Assembly: GCF_002119805.1 (NCBI RefSeq)
Contig: NZ_CP021059.1
Span: forward strand, 1,488,001 to 1,552,000
Direction: 5' to 3'
Source of the DNA: Macrococcoides canis
GTDB taxonomy: Bacteria; Bacillota; Bacilli; Staphylococcales; Staphylococcaceae
DNA: 64,000 nucleotides
Program-made: the position numbers and the translations under genes
Part shown: positions 13,322 through 21,701 of the stretch, piece by piece
How positions within the stretch are numbered: the first letter of the stretch is position 1
Layout of the letters: each line of letters opens with the position of its first letter
The notes under the pieces: model-generated
Seen by the model: the letters and a program-made list of their open reading frames with translations, nothing else
Database searches by the model: none
Told to the model about the DNA's origin: nothing

Positions 13322-14611
13322 CTATTCAATAAATTCAAATTCACCACGCAGAATACGTACCGTATCTCCATTTTTTGCACCACGTTCACGCAATGCATCA
13401 TCAATACCCATCGTACGCATTTGTCGAGCAAAACGTCGCACTGACGCATCTCTTGTAAAGTCTGTCATCTTGAACAGACGTTCTATTGAATTACCACTTA
13501 CGACATATGCCCCGTCGTCATCGCGTGTAATTTCAAAATGATCCACTGATTTCTCATGTTTATACATAACACGGTGAACCGCACCTGCTTCTTCATCAAG
13601 ATCGTAATCGATATCTTTCGTTTCATCTAATAGATCTGCGGTTTTATAGAGCAACGTATCAATATTTTGATATGTCGCTGCACTCAGTTCAATGATTTCA
13701 ACATCTTCTGTCAGTTTAGATTTAAATTCCTGTAGATACTCCTCGGCATTTGGCATATCCATCTTGTTCGCCACAATAATTTGCGGACGACGTGCAAGTT
13801 TTTCATTATATTGCTTTAATTCTCTGTTTATCGTTGTATAATCCTCAAACGGATCACGACCATCCGTACGCCCCATATCAATCATATGAATGATAACTCG
13901 TGTACGCTCAACATGTTTAAGGAACTGATGTCCAAGTCCAACTCCTTCTGATGCACCTTCAATTAATCCTGGAAGATCGGCCATCACAAAACTACGTTGA
14001 TCTTTCGTCTGAACAACACCGAGATTTGGTTTAATCGTAGTAAAATGATATGCACCAATCTTAGGCTTTGCTTTAGAGACAATTGATAATAAAGTGGATT
14101 TACCTACACTTGGATATCCAACGAGTCCAACATCCGCCAGTAACTTTAATTCAAGAGAAACTTCTACTTCCTCACCAGGTTCACCATTCTCACAGAAGTC
14201 AGGTGCCGGGTTACTTGCTGAAGCAAAACGAGAATTTCCTCGACCACCACGACCACCACGTGCAACTACTGCACGCTGCTCATGCGTTACTAGGTCTGCA
14301 ATAATTTCACCTGTCTCTGCATTTTTGATGACTGTACCAGGCGGAACTTTTAATACGAGATCCTTTGCCCCACGACCATGCATATTACTCGATTGACCAT
14401 TTTCACCTTGCTCAGCTTTAAACATACGTTGAAATCTGAAATCAAGTAATGTTCTTAATCCTTCATCCACTTCAAACACAATCGAAGCACCTTTACCGCC
14501 ATCGCCACCTGCTGGTCCCCCGAGCGGAACATATTTTTCACGACGGTAAGCAACGATTCCGTTACCTCCATCTCCTGCTTTTAAATTAATCTTTACCTGA
14601 TCTATAAACAT
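13322..14611 (-). CDS. obg: GTPase Obg (CgtA)
   Basis: Essential ribosome-assembly GTPase also linked to (p)ppGpp. The 429-residue product has the glycine-rich Obg fold ([24 protein letters not shown]), then G1 GYPSVGKS (165-172), DLPG (212-215), NKMD (282-285), and the C-terminal OCT domain of Gram-positive Obg. Starts one base after the Spo0B-like gene stops, mirroring spo0B-obg in Bacillus. Confidence 0.97.
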   Translation of the reverse strand: MFIDQVKINLKAGDGGNGIVAYRREKYVPLGGPAGGDGGKGASIVFEVDEGLRTLLDFRFQRMFKAEQGENGQSSNMHGRGAKDLVLKVPPGTVIKNAETGEIIADLVTHEQRAVVARGGRGGRGNSRFASASNPAPDFCENGEPGEEVEVSLELKLLADVGLVGYPSVGKSTLLSIVSKAKPKIGAYHFTTIKPNLGVVQTKDQRSFVMADLPGLIEGASEGVGLGHQFLKHVERTRVIIHMIDMGRTDGRDPFEDYTTINRELKQYNEKLARRPQIIVANKMDMPNAEEYLQEFKSKLTEDVEIIELSAATYQNIDTLLYKTADLLDETKDIDYDLDEEAGAVHRVMYKHEKSVDHFEITRDDDGAYVVSGNSIERLFKMTDFTRDASVRRFARQMRTMGIDDALRERGAKNGDTVRILRGEFEFIE

Positions 14612-15100
14612 CTAGACACCTCTTTTATTTATTTCATATTTGTATTCTATTAATTCTTCATTTAATTCAGTTACTGCCGGATGTATCGTTTCGTTTATAA
14701 TTCTTCCTGTTAAGACAAACAGCAGTTCAAATGTATCGTCAGTTTCAAAGATACTGATCGTTATCAGTCCCTTTTCTTCAATACGATGACCGGCATCTGC
14801 AATCACGTCATTAAATATTGATGAAACACGCATATCATATAAGCCAATTGCACTGGATAGCGTATCTATTTCAAATGCGAAATCAAATTTATCCTGTTCT
14901 ATTTTGTATTGTATGTAACGATCAATCGTCTGGTTTAATGGCAGCTTTAAAAATTGCTGCTCTTCTTTAAACGACATCACAATGCTTTGAATAAGTCTAT
15001 CTCTTTTCTCATGCTGTCCGAGCTGTGTATATATATCTATCAACTGCAATTGGTTTGCAAAATCATGTTTCATCTTATAGTAGATATCTCGGCGATCCAT
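14612..15100 (-). CDS. Spo0B-like histidine-phosphotransfer protein
   Basis: 162-residue protein whose N-terminal helix carries KMKHDFANQLQLI (H12), the pattern of the Spo0B/sensor-kinase dimerisation helix, where the histidine is the phosphate carrier in Bacillus Spo0B. Position between rpmA and obg is exactly that of spo0B in Bacillus. The C-terminal part is only weakly kinase-like and has no visible ATP-binding G boxes. ATG 15100 is supported by AGAGGTGAG; a longer reading frame upstream lacks a ribosome site and crosses terminators. Staphylococcaceae do not sporulate, so its partner and role are unknown. It could serve another phosphorelay or regulate Obg. Confidence 0.65.
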   Translation of the reverse strand: MDRRDIYYKMKHDFANQLQLIDIYTQLGQHEKRDRLIQSIVMSFKEEQQFLKLPLNQTIDRYIQYKIEQDKFDFAFEIDTLSSAIGLYDMRVSSIFNDVIADAGHRIEEKGLITISIFETDDTFELLFVLTGRIINETIHPAVTELNEELIEYKYEINKRGV

Positions 15101-15172
15101 TTTCTCACCTCTTACATAGTATAACACGGAATAACACTTTGTATACGTCAGACGAACACTATTATGTGTGAT

Positions 15173-15218
15173 AAAAAAAGGACAGCATACAAAACCTTTG
15201 AGGATTTTGTACATGTCC
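15173..15218 (-). terminator. Terminator downstream of rpmA (second of two)
   Basis: Minus-strand hairpin from GGACATGTACAAAA to TTTTGTATGCTGTCC with a short loop, followed by TTTTTTTATC. It separates the rplU-prp-rpmA operon from the Spo0B-like/obg genes. Confidence 0.75.
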
Positions 15219-15231
15219 AGTGTTTAAAATT

Positions 15232-15264
15232 AAGAAAAAAGACTTGAGACAACTGTCCCAAGTC
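15232..15264 (-). terminator. Terminator downstream of rpmA (first of two)
   Basis: GACTTGGGACA and TGTCTCAAGTC pair with a two-base loop and are followed by TTTTTTC on the minus strand, immediately after the rpmA stop. Two terminators in tandem indicate tight insulation. Confidence 0.8.
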
Positions 15265-15276
15265 CCATAATTCACA

Positions 15277-15561
15277 TTATTTCGCTTCAGCGTATACTGA
15301 TACTTTCTTTTTGTCGCGTCCGAAACGTTCGAATTTAACAACGCCGTCGATTTTAGCGTAAAGCGTATCATCGCCACCACGTCCAACGTTTTCACCAGCG
15401 AAAATTTTAGTACCACGTTGACGGTATAAAATTGAACCACCAGTTACGAATTGACCATCAGCACGTTTAGCACCTAAACGTTTTGATTCAGAGTCACGTC
15501 CGTTACGTGTAGAACCTACCCCTTTTTTCGATGCGAAGAATTGTAAGTTTAATTTTAACAT
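15277..15561 (-). CDS. rpmA: 50S ribosomal protein L27 with cleavable N-terminal extension
   Basis: 94 residues. The conserved core begins [15 protein letters not shown] and includes the peptidyl-transferase-proximal tail. The first nine residues, MLKLNLQFF, form the Bacillota-type extension that is removed between F9 and A10 by Prp, known from Staphylococcus aureus. Prp is encoded immediately upstream, so substrate and protease are made together. Confidence 0.97.
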   Translation of the reverse strand: MLKLNLQFFASKKGVGSTRNGRDSESKRLGAKRADGQFVTGGSILYRQRGTKIFAGENVGRGGDDTLYAKIDGVVKFERFGRDKKKVSVYAEAK

Positions 15562-15571
15562 GAGTTACACC

Positions 15572-15892
15572 TCACTTATAATTTAGTTTTATATATTGTC
15601 CATATTCTGCTTCAATCGTCTGTAGTGACACGAGCATTGACTGGATGATCAGCTGTGCTTCCTTATTATTAAGGTCCACAACTCTAGCAGTAAAGTAACC
15701 ACCATCATCTGCATAATCAATATCCGGTCTTTCATCTGTCAAACCCATAACTGCATTCATACTACCGAATACGACTGCTGATGCGCCTGCACATACTAGA
15801 TCTTGTCCATGCGGTGCGCTATCTGCGTGCCCTTCCATAGTAAACTCCGTTACAAGTCCATCTTCATTTACTAAGACGGTAACATTAATCAT
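15572..15892 (-). CDS. prp: Ribosomal-processing cysteine protease Prp
   Basis: 106-residue protease that removes the L27 N-terminal extension. Catalytic histidine H22 (EGHA) and cysteine C34 (LVCAGAS) are present at the same numbers as in the characterised S. aureus enzyme. It sits between rplU and rpmA and its start overlaps the rplU end by one base. Confidence 0.93.
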   Translation of the reverse strand: MINVTVLVNEDGLVTEFTMEGHADSAPHGQDLVCAGASAVVFGSMNAVMGLTDERPDIDYADDGGYFTARVVDLNNKEAQLIIQSMLVSLQTIEAEYGQYIKLNYK

Positions 15893-16200
15893 TATGCGTT
15901 AATCGCTTCAATAACTAATTTTGTGTAAGGTTGACGATGACCTTGTTTACGTTTGTAGTTTTTCTTTGGTTTGTACTTGAATACAGTGATTTTCTTACCG
16001 CGTCCGTGTTTTTCAACTTTAGCTGTAACAGTAGCACCTTCAACTACAGGTGAACCAACTTTAACTGTTTCTCCACCAACCATTAATACTTGATCAAACG
16101 TGAATGTTGAACCTTCTTCTGCGTTTAATTTCTCAACCCAGATTTCTTGACCTTGCTCAACTTTTAATTGTTTTCCACCAGTTTCAATAATTGCAAACAT
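15892..16200 (-). CDS. rplU: 50S ribosomal protein L21
   Basis: 102 residues, full length. Begins [18 protein letters not shown] and has the terminal signature [22 protein letters not shown]. First gene of the rplU-prp-rpmA operon, preceded by a leader of about 100 bases and a sigma-A-type promoter. Confidence 0.98.
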   Translation of the reverse strand: MFAIIETGGKQLKVEQGQEIWVEKLNAEEGSTFTFDQVLMVGGETVKVGSPVVEGATVTAKVEKHGRGKKITVFKYKPKKNYKRKQGHRQPYTKLVIEAINA

Positions 16201-16299
16201 ACTTGCACCTCCTATTATTTATAAGTCACGCCATCTTTAGGTGGATTGCTCACTTAAACCCAAAGTTGTGCGGTTGTATGTAGCCTGAAACTACTCAAC
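16201..16299 (-). ncRNA. 5' leader of rplU, position of the L21 leader family
   Basis: The transcript between the promoter and rplU starts with a short CA-rich segment (CTACATACAACCGCACAAC), contains GGGTTTAAGTGAGCAATCCACC and ends with the rplU ribosome site. Bacillota have a known L21 leader RNA here. I see the expected position and length but did not confirm the fold, so membership in that family is inference. Confidence 0.5.
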
Positions 16300-16305
16300 T
16301 TCAAT

Positions 16306-16334
16306 ATAATATCATCAGAATTGTAAATAGTCAA
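16306..16334 (-). promoter_or_regulatory. Sigma-A promoter of rplU-prp-rpmA
   Basis: TTGACT (16329-16334) and TATTAT (16306-16311) on the minus strand are separated by exactly 17 bases. The element lies just after the mreD stop and drives the ribosomal-protein operon. Confidence 0.75.
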
Positions 16335-16336
16335 TT

Positions 16337-16840
16337 TTAAATTGTATATTTATCTAATATTTTAAGTAGTATCGGAAACACGATGATGATAAACAGAAAA
16401 TTAATGAGCAATGTCGGAATTAAATGTGCAAAGATAAATCCAAAATAGCCTGTTGTTGCAAGCCCAAGCACTTTAACTGTTAAAAACTTAAAGCTTTCAA
16501 ATAAAAGTACAAATAACAGCAGTAAAGCAATCATCATCTTTAAGTCCTTATAAAAAACTTTAAACAGCTGATCCATCAGCAGCACTGCAATAATAAATCC
16601 AAAAGTGTATAGTCCGTATATATTACCGAGATAGATATCACACAATATACCAAATAAAATCGCTAAGATCAGTGCAATTTTAGAATTCTTATACACCGTC
16701 AGTATCAGCAAGTATATTAGCACGAGGTGCGGCATAAAGTAGAGCTCATATCCAAAGAAGTTGATAGGCATAAATGTCGTAATTAAATTATTGATAAGTA
16801 ACAGTAATAATGCGATGGCAGGAAAAATAATGATCTGCAT
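16337..16840 (-). CDS. mreD: Rod shape-determining protein MreD
   Basis: 167-residue protein, almost wholly hydrophobic, with about five membrane helices (for example YFMPHLVLIYLLILTV and LIPTLLINFLFIIIVF). MreD works with MreC in guiding wall synthesis. Its start overlaps the mreC stop by one base (TAATG), so the two are coupled. Assigned by topology and position. Confidence 0.88.
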   Translation of the reverse strand: MQIIIFPAIALLLLLINNLITTFMPINFFGYELYFMPHLVLIYLLILTVYKNSKIALILAILFGILCDIYLGNIYGLYTFGFIIAVLLMDQLFKVFYKDLKMMIALLLLFVLLFESFKFLTVKVLGLATTGYFGFIFAHLIPTLLINFLFIIIVFPILLKILDKYTI

Positions 16841-17703
16841 TACTCTCCACTTCCTTCAAGCGTAACAGCTTCTGGACTCTTCTTCGCGATATATACTTGA
16901 GTAAGGCCTTTTAAATCGGCAGAAGTTTCTACATATGCTATTTGGCTAAGTCCATATTCATCATTTTCTATCTTCTTAACCTTCCCTATGAGAATCCCTT
17001 TAGGGAACTGTCCTCCAAGTCCGCTTGTCACAACTCTTGTTCCAACTTTGACTTTAACGTTATTATCAATATCTGAAATTACAAGTAAGTTCTTCTTATC
17101 ATCAAAATGGTCTACCATACCGAAGATTTCTTCCCCATCCTGCTGAAGCGTCACGCTGATCTTACTTGCTTTAACACTTGACGTAATCATTTCCACTTGC
17201 GATGAGTAGCTATTTACTTTCTTGAGTCGACCGACTAATCCTTCAGTCGTAATTACCGCCATGTTTTCTTTGAAGCCGGAAGATTTTCCTTTATTAATGA
17301 CCATCGTATTCATCCACTGATCATGATTTCGACTGATGACAGTTGAAATTTCAGGTTCGTAAACAGCAATGCTTTCCGTCTTTAAGGCTTGACGTAATTC
17401 TTGATTTTCCTTTTCAAGCCTGTAGTTATCAGCTTCAACCTGTTCGAAACCTTTAATCTTTTGTTTGAGCTTCTTATTCTCTTCGTTTGCATCCCACATA
17501 TGTATTACATTACTGAAATTCGTTGTTACGAACATAGCAGGATATGACACGATACGCTGCCCTGCTGCAACAGTATCTCCAGCAAATGCTTCTGCTGTAG
17601 AAGTTGAGCGTTCTTTTAAAGATACACCGACTAATACAATAAAGACAATCAGCCCAAATAACATAAAGACTAGTTTATTTCTTTTGTAGAAATTAGGCAA
17701 CAT
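16840..17703 (-). CDS. mreC: Cell shape-determining protein MreC
   Basis: 287 residues: one membrane helix near the N-terminus (LVFMLFGLIVFIVLVGVSL), a coiled coil (about 75-115, NEENKKLKQKIKGFEQ), and the extracellular beta-barrel domain with GLVGRLKKV, ITSSVKASKISVTL and VVTSGLGGQFPKGILIGKV. Scaffolds wall-synthesis enzymes; present even in spherical staphylococci. ATG 17703 is chosen because CGAGGTGTTA precedes it; the GTG two codons earlier is part of the ribosome site. Confidence 0.93.
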   Translation of the reverse strand: MLPNFYKRNKLVFMLFGLIVFIVLVGVSLKERSTSTAEAFAGDTVAAGQRIVSYPAMFVTTNFSNVIHMWDANEENKKLKQKIKGFEQVEADNYRLEKENQELRQALKTESIAVYEPEISTVISRNHDQWMNTMVINKGKSSGFKENMAVITTEGLVGRLKKVNSYSSQVEMITSSVKASKISVTLQQDGEEIFGMVDHFDDKKNLLVISDIDNNVKVKVGTRVVTSGLGGQFPKGILIGKVKKIENDEYGLSQIAYVETSADLKGLTQVYIAKKSPEAVTLEGSGE

Positions 17704-17732
17704 TAACACCTCGTTATAGAATATTCAATATA

Positions 17733-18872
17733 TTATAAGATACCATATTTAAGCTTTAATCTGATTATTTTTTCATTATTTTCATCAATTATTTTTTTAT
17801 CGATATTGCCGTTTTCAACATTCGTTTTCACATATTGAATAAGTGCATCAACATCTCCAGTATTACTTCCGATGAGCATAATCGTCTCACCTGACTGCAG
17901 CCCTCGAACGACTGCTTCATTTATAGTATAGCGATTACTGATTGCACCCATGCTCAGATCATCAGAAATGATGACACCTTTATAGCCGAGTCTTTTCTTT
18001 AATATATTTGTTACAATTTCTTTACTGATTGATGCCGGGTACTTATTATCTATTTCTGGAAACAAGATATGGCTGACCATCAGCATATCGATATCTTCAT
18101 CGATATGTCGTTTAAATGGCAGCAGTTCAAACTGCATAAGATGCTCAAGTGATTGCTGGCTTACCGGGAGTGTCACATGACTATCTGCGACCGTATCCCC
18201 ATGACCCGGAAAGTGTTTACCACTCGTGATGATTCCAGTATCGTTTATTCCTTGACGAAACGAAAGACTCATTTCAGACACTGTATTTGCATCCTGACCA
18301 AAACTTCTATCACCAATCACCTTATTCACTGGATTACTCCAAATATCCAGTACAGGTGCAAAATCAAGATTAAAACCCAGACGTTTCACGTTTTCTCCAA
18401 TGTATCTCCCTTGCTGATATGCATATTGCTTATCATTTGTTAAACCTATTGCGTATGCAGATTCAATATTTGTTATAGAAGCAGGCAATCGATTCACTCT
18501 GCCTCCTTCTTGATCTATCCCAATAAACATCGGTATCTTCGTAGCATTGTTAAAGATATCCTGATTCAGCTGTGTTACTTGTGACGCATTCAAAATATTT
18601 CGTTTAAACAAAATAACACCGCCAATATTACGGTCAGAGTATGCTTTTAATGCTTCATTGTAATTTGTACCGTCAAAGCCCAGTACAAGCTGTTGCGCTA
18701 TCTTTTCTTCAAGCGTCATTGAACTTACATAATAGGTGGTCAGATCTACATGAGATAAACGCTGTAATTCAACAGCAGGATAATGTGCTTTTGATATTTT
18801 ATGCTCATTACAAGCAGTTAATAAGAAAATAACAGGTAAAACTATAATAAAAATAATACGATTGTATCTCAT
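17733..18872 (-). CDS. GH3-family beta-N-acetylhexosaminidase-like lipoprotein (NagZ-like)
   Basis: Probable surface glycosidase of 379 residues. N-terminal signal peptide ends in lipobox LLTAC (C21), so the mature protein should be lipid-anchored outside the cell. The GH3 barrel shows GVILFKRN, GIDQEGGRVNRL, the NagZ loop KHFPGHGDT (219-227) with a following H, and the nucleophile motif SDDLSMGA (303-310). NagZ enzymes release N-acetylglucosamine from muropeptides; extracellular forms act in wall recycling. Start is ATG 18872, since a longer frame lacks a signal peptide at its end. Confidence 0.85.
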   Translation of the reverse strand: MRYNRIIFIIVLPVIFLLTACNEHKISKAHYPAVELQRLSHVDLTTYYVSSMTLEEKIAQQLVLGFDGTNYNEALKAYSDRNIGGVILFKRNILNASQVTQLNQDIFNNATKIPMFIGIDQEGGRVNRLPASITNIESAYAIGLTNDKQYAYQQGRYIGENVKRLGFNLDFAPVLDIWSNPVNKVIGDRSFGQDANTVSEMSLSFRQGINDTGIITSGKHFPGHGDTVADSHVTLPVSQQSLEHLMQFELLPFKRHIDEDIDMLMVSHILFPEIDNKYPASISKEIVTNILKKRLGYKGVIISDDLSMGAISNRYTINEAVVRGLQSGETIMLIGSNTGDVDALIQYVKTNVENGNIDKKIIDENNEKIIRLKLKYGIL

Positions 18873-18950
18873 AAATACTCCTAGTTCATAGTGTGGGACA
18901 TATTTCTTAATTTTACATAGTGTATGCAGAAAAGTTCCTGAAAACAAAAC

Positions 18951-18995
18951 AAGAACTATACAGAAAACAGCTTCTATCTTCTATGTATAGTTCTT
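18951..18995 (-). terminator. Probable terminator between the anchored protein gene and the GH3 gene
   Basis: AAGAACTATAC pairs with GTATAGTTCTT over 11 bases with a 23-base, partly self-complementary loop. On the minus strand it is followed by TTGTTTTGTTTTC. It lies just after the stop of the gene at 19023. Confidence 0.6.
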
Positions 18996-19022
18996 ATATT
19001 CTATCCTTTAATTATCATAGCA

Positions 19023-19433
19023 TTAATATGATGAAATATCCTTTAAATCAATTCGCTGGTTTCGTTCTGTTAGTGCCTGATTCAATGTATATTCATCAGG
19101 AAAAACAAGAACCTGCCGTTCTCCAAATCGGTAAAGAATATAATCATCACCGCGCTTCCCTGCTAGATATTCATCATTATATCCCATTAAGTTCAAACCA
19201 GAAACAGCCATAAACTCTTTCTTATCCATAATGTTAAATGCATTTTTAACTTGTGACAATGGAATATTACTAAATAAAGCATTGTCTTCTAAATCATATG
19301 CGACTGCATCGCGATCATTACTCGTCTGAGTCTGAGGTGTCGTAAACGGATTAAACTGTATAATTAAATATATCATGATACATACAGTCACAATCAGCAA
19401 TAATTTTATTGTTCCTTTCAATAACCTAAACAT
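19023..19433 (-). CDS. Membrane-anchored protein of unknown function
   Basis: 136 residues with a single N-terminal membrane helix (LLLIVTVCIMIYLIIQF) and a mostly hydrophilic extracytoplasmic part containing NAFNIMDKKEFMAVSGLN and YILYRFGERQVLVFPDEY. I do not recognise its function; it resembles small staphylococcal proteins of unknown function (DUF4930 is possible). It sits after the acetyltransferase gene with an 8-base gap and may be co-transcribed with it. Confidence 0.7.
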   Translation of the reverse strand: MFRLLKGTIKLLLIVTVCIMIYLIIQFNPFTTPQTQTSNDRDAVAYDLEDNALFSNIPLSQVKNAFNIMDKKEFMAVSGLNLMGYNDEYLAGKRGDDYILYRFGERQVLVFPDEYTLNQALTERNQRIDLKDISSY

Positions 19434-19441
19434 CTGATCCC

Positions 19442-19963
19442 CTACTTTCTTATATAACTATAAAGTAGATCGGGGATGTCTTCATCCGTCTTAAGATTGA
19501 AATCACGACGCATCACATAAAATTTCGTAAGTGTGCCATTTTCGATCATCGATATTTCATTCTTAAACTCAAATCCGATACGATGGTATAAATACACCGC
19601 GCGCGTATTAAATGATGCAACGGTCAGCCTGAAGTGACATATATCATGATAACGATGATAGAAATGCATAATCATCTTAATAAATGATCTGCCATATCCT
19701 CGGCCAATAAACTTTGGATTTAAAGCAAAACCAAAGTCAATCTCATTCAAATTTACTGACATCATATCAACTTGCGCACTATCACCGTCACAGAAAAATC
19801 CAAATATATCTTCTTCCTTGAACACAACATAATAATGTCCATTCAAAAATTCCTGAATGGCAGTTTCCTCGCCATTCAGGTTATAGTATGCATATGAATC
19901 TCCAAAATCCCATAAACTTATTGTTCTTGCACTTTCTTCATCCATACTGCAAATTTTTAGCAT
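19442..19963 (-). CDS. GNAT-family N-acetyltransferase
   Basis: 173 residues with the GNAT core: acetyl-CoA loop FIGRGYGRSF and the following helix, then the FRLTVASFNTRAVYLYHRIGF strand-helix typical of the RimI/RimJ-like fold. Substrate unknown. ATG 19963 is chosen because it follows GGTAGGTAGTGAC and lies 4 bases after the ABC exporter stop. A longer frame would overlap that gene. Probably the third gene of the exporter operon. Confidence 0.8.
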   Translation of the reverse strand: MLKICSMDEESARTISLWDFGDSYAYYNLNGEETAIQEFLNGHYYVVFKEEDIFGFFCDGDSAQVDMMSVNLNEIDFGFALNPKFIGRGYGRSFIKMIMHFYHRYHDICHFRLTVASFNTRAVYLYHRIGFEFKNEISMIENGTLTKFYVMRRDFNLKTDEDIPDLLYSYIRK

Positions 19964-19967
19964 GTCA

Positions 19968-21701
19968 CTACCTACCTGATTGTAATGCATACATTTTAGC
20001 ATACTGACCTTGAAGTGCAATCAATTCGTCATGCGTTCCATGCTCAATAATCTCACCCTTATCCAGCACGATAATCTGATCTGCATTTTTAATTGTAGAC
20101 AGTCGATGTGCAATAACAAATGTTGTACGACCACTCTTTAACACGTCCATCGCCTGCTGGATCATCGCTTCAGTTTCTGAATCAATGCTCGCTGTCGCTT
20201 CATCAAGTATCAATATTTTTGGATCAAAAGCAAGTGCGCGTGCAAATGAAATTAACTGACGCTGTCCGCTCGATAAAGTTGCACCACGTTCTACAACTTC
20301 TGTATCAATCCCTGCTTCAAGCGACTGCAGCACACGATGTCCGCCTACACGCATTAATGCATGTTCAGCAGTTTGTCTTGATATACGCTTATCTCCTAGT
20401 GTGATGTTGCTTAAAATTGTGCCAGTATATAAGTATGGATCCTGTAAGACGATACCCATACGACTTCTCATAGACGCTTTTGTCACCGACTTCGTATCTA
20501 TTCCATCAATCAGAATCTGTCCTGCTGTCGGATCATAGAATCTAAAAAGCAGATTCATGATAGAGCTTTTCCCGGAACCTGTATGACCGACTAAACCGAT
20601 TGTCTCACCAGGTGATGCATGGATATTAATATTCTTAAGAACAAGCTCATCCTTCTTATAGCCGAACGATACATTTTGAAACTGCACTTCACCACGTGTA
20701 ATCAATAGTTCGTCCTGCTCAATGATTTCTGGTGTTTCATCCATCATTTCAAACACACGATTGCTAGATACGCGCGCTTGCTCCAATACGCTCAGCTGAT
20801 TCACGATATTGAACATCGGATTAAATAATCTCGTCAAATAATCGACAAGAATATACATCATCCCTGCTGTTAATGTGGCTTCATTCGATAAGAATGATTG
20901 TCCAAATATATAGATCATGATCAAAAATACTGCAGAACGTATAATTCCCATCAAATTATGACTCGTTAATGAGTCCAGCTTAATAATTCGTTCATAATTC
21001 TTCAAATATTCTTTATTCAGTTCATCATATTCCTGCTGTATCTTAGCTTCCTGATTAAACGCCTGAATAATTGTCATTCCATTGATTGATTCGTTCAGCA
21101 TTGCATTCATATCACTATTACGCTCACGCACGATATGATTATACTTATCTGAAATCTTACGGTAGATCATCAGCCAGAAAAACAGCAATGGGACAACAAT
21201 CAGTGCGAGCAGCCCTACTTTTGCATTAAAATAGAAGATGACGATAATAATCCCCAAAATATTCGTAAAACCTGCGATATATGTCGGGAGCATCACCGTA
21301 AAAAGTTCAAGAATCGTCTGCGTATCATTCGTAATTCTTGCAACGACTTTTCCAGCGGGCAAGTTATCAAAATATTTTATCGGTAGTTTCTGAATATGTT
21401 CAAACAAGTTTGTTCGTAAATGTTTTATAACATTTGAACCTGCTGTCTGAAAGACAATCGTCTGATAGTAGCTCATCACTGCATAGATTAATGCAATGAG
21501 GAAATAAAGCCCAAGCAGCTGAAATATAGGCTCCATATTGATCGTTTCCCCGGCATCCTTAATATGATGATCGATAATATACATTCCTATTACAGGACCT
21601 AATAATTCAGTTACAACCGCAAAGAAAAGAATGATGAAACCTAAGATAAACAATCTCTTTTCTTTTACAGCTTCATGATAGAGACGCTTCGTCGTACTCA
21701 T
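19968..21701 (-). CDS. ABC multidrug exporter half-transporter, BmrD-like (catalytic-Glu subunit)
   Basis: 577 residues: six-helix exporter domain, then an ATPase domain with Walker A GHTGSGKSS, signature LSSGQRQ, Walker B ILILDEATASID with its catalytic glutamate, and the H-loop IAHRLST. It overlaps the preceding half-transporter by four bases (ATGA). Together they make a heterodimeric type IV exporter like BmrCD/YheHI, which exports drugs. Its signature has LSSGQ while its partner has the degenerate Walker B; this split between subunits is known in asymmetric exporters. Confidence 0.9.
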   Translation of the reverse strand: MSTTKRLYHEAVKEKRLFILGFIILFFAVVTELLGPVIGMYIIDHHIKDAGETINMEPIFQLLGLYFLIALIYAVMSYYQTIVFQTAGSNVIKHLRTNLFEHIQKLPIKYFDNLPAGKVVARITNDTQTILELFTVMLPTYIAGFTNILGIIIVIFYFNAKVGLLALIVVPLLFFWLMIYRKISDKYNHIVRERNSDMNAMLNESINGMTIIQAFNQEAKIQQEYDELNKEYLKNYERIIKLDSLTSHNLMGIIRSAVFLIMIYIFGQSFLSNEATLTAGMMYILVDYLTRLFNPMFNIVNQLSVLEQARVSSNRVFEMMDETPEIIEQDELLITRGEVQFQNVSFGYKKDELVLKNINIHASPGETIGLVGHTGSGKSSIMNLLFRFYDPTAGQILIDGIDTKSVTKASMRSRMGIVLQDPYLYTGTILSNITLGDKRISRQTAEHALMRVGGHRVLQSLEAGIDTEVVERGATLSSGQRQLISFARALAFDPKILILDEATASIDSETEAMIQQAMDVLKSGRTTFVIAHRLSTIKNADQIIVLDKGEIIEHGTHDELIALQGQYAKMYALQSGR

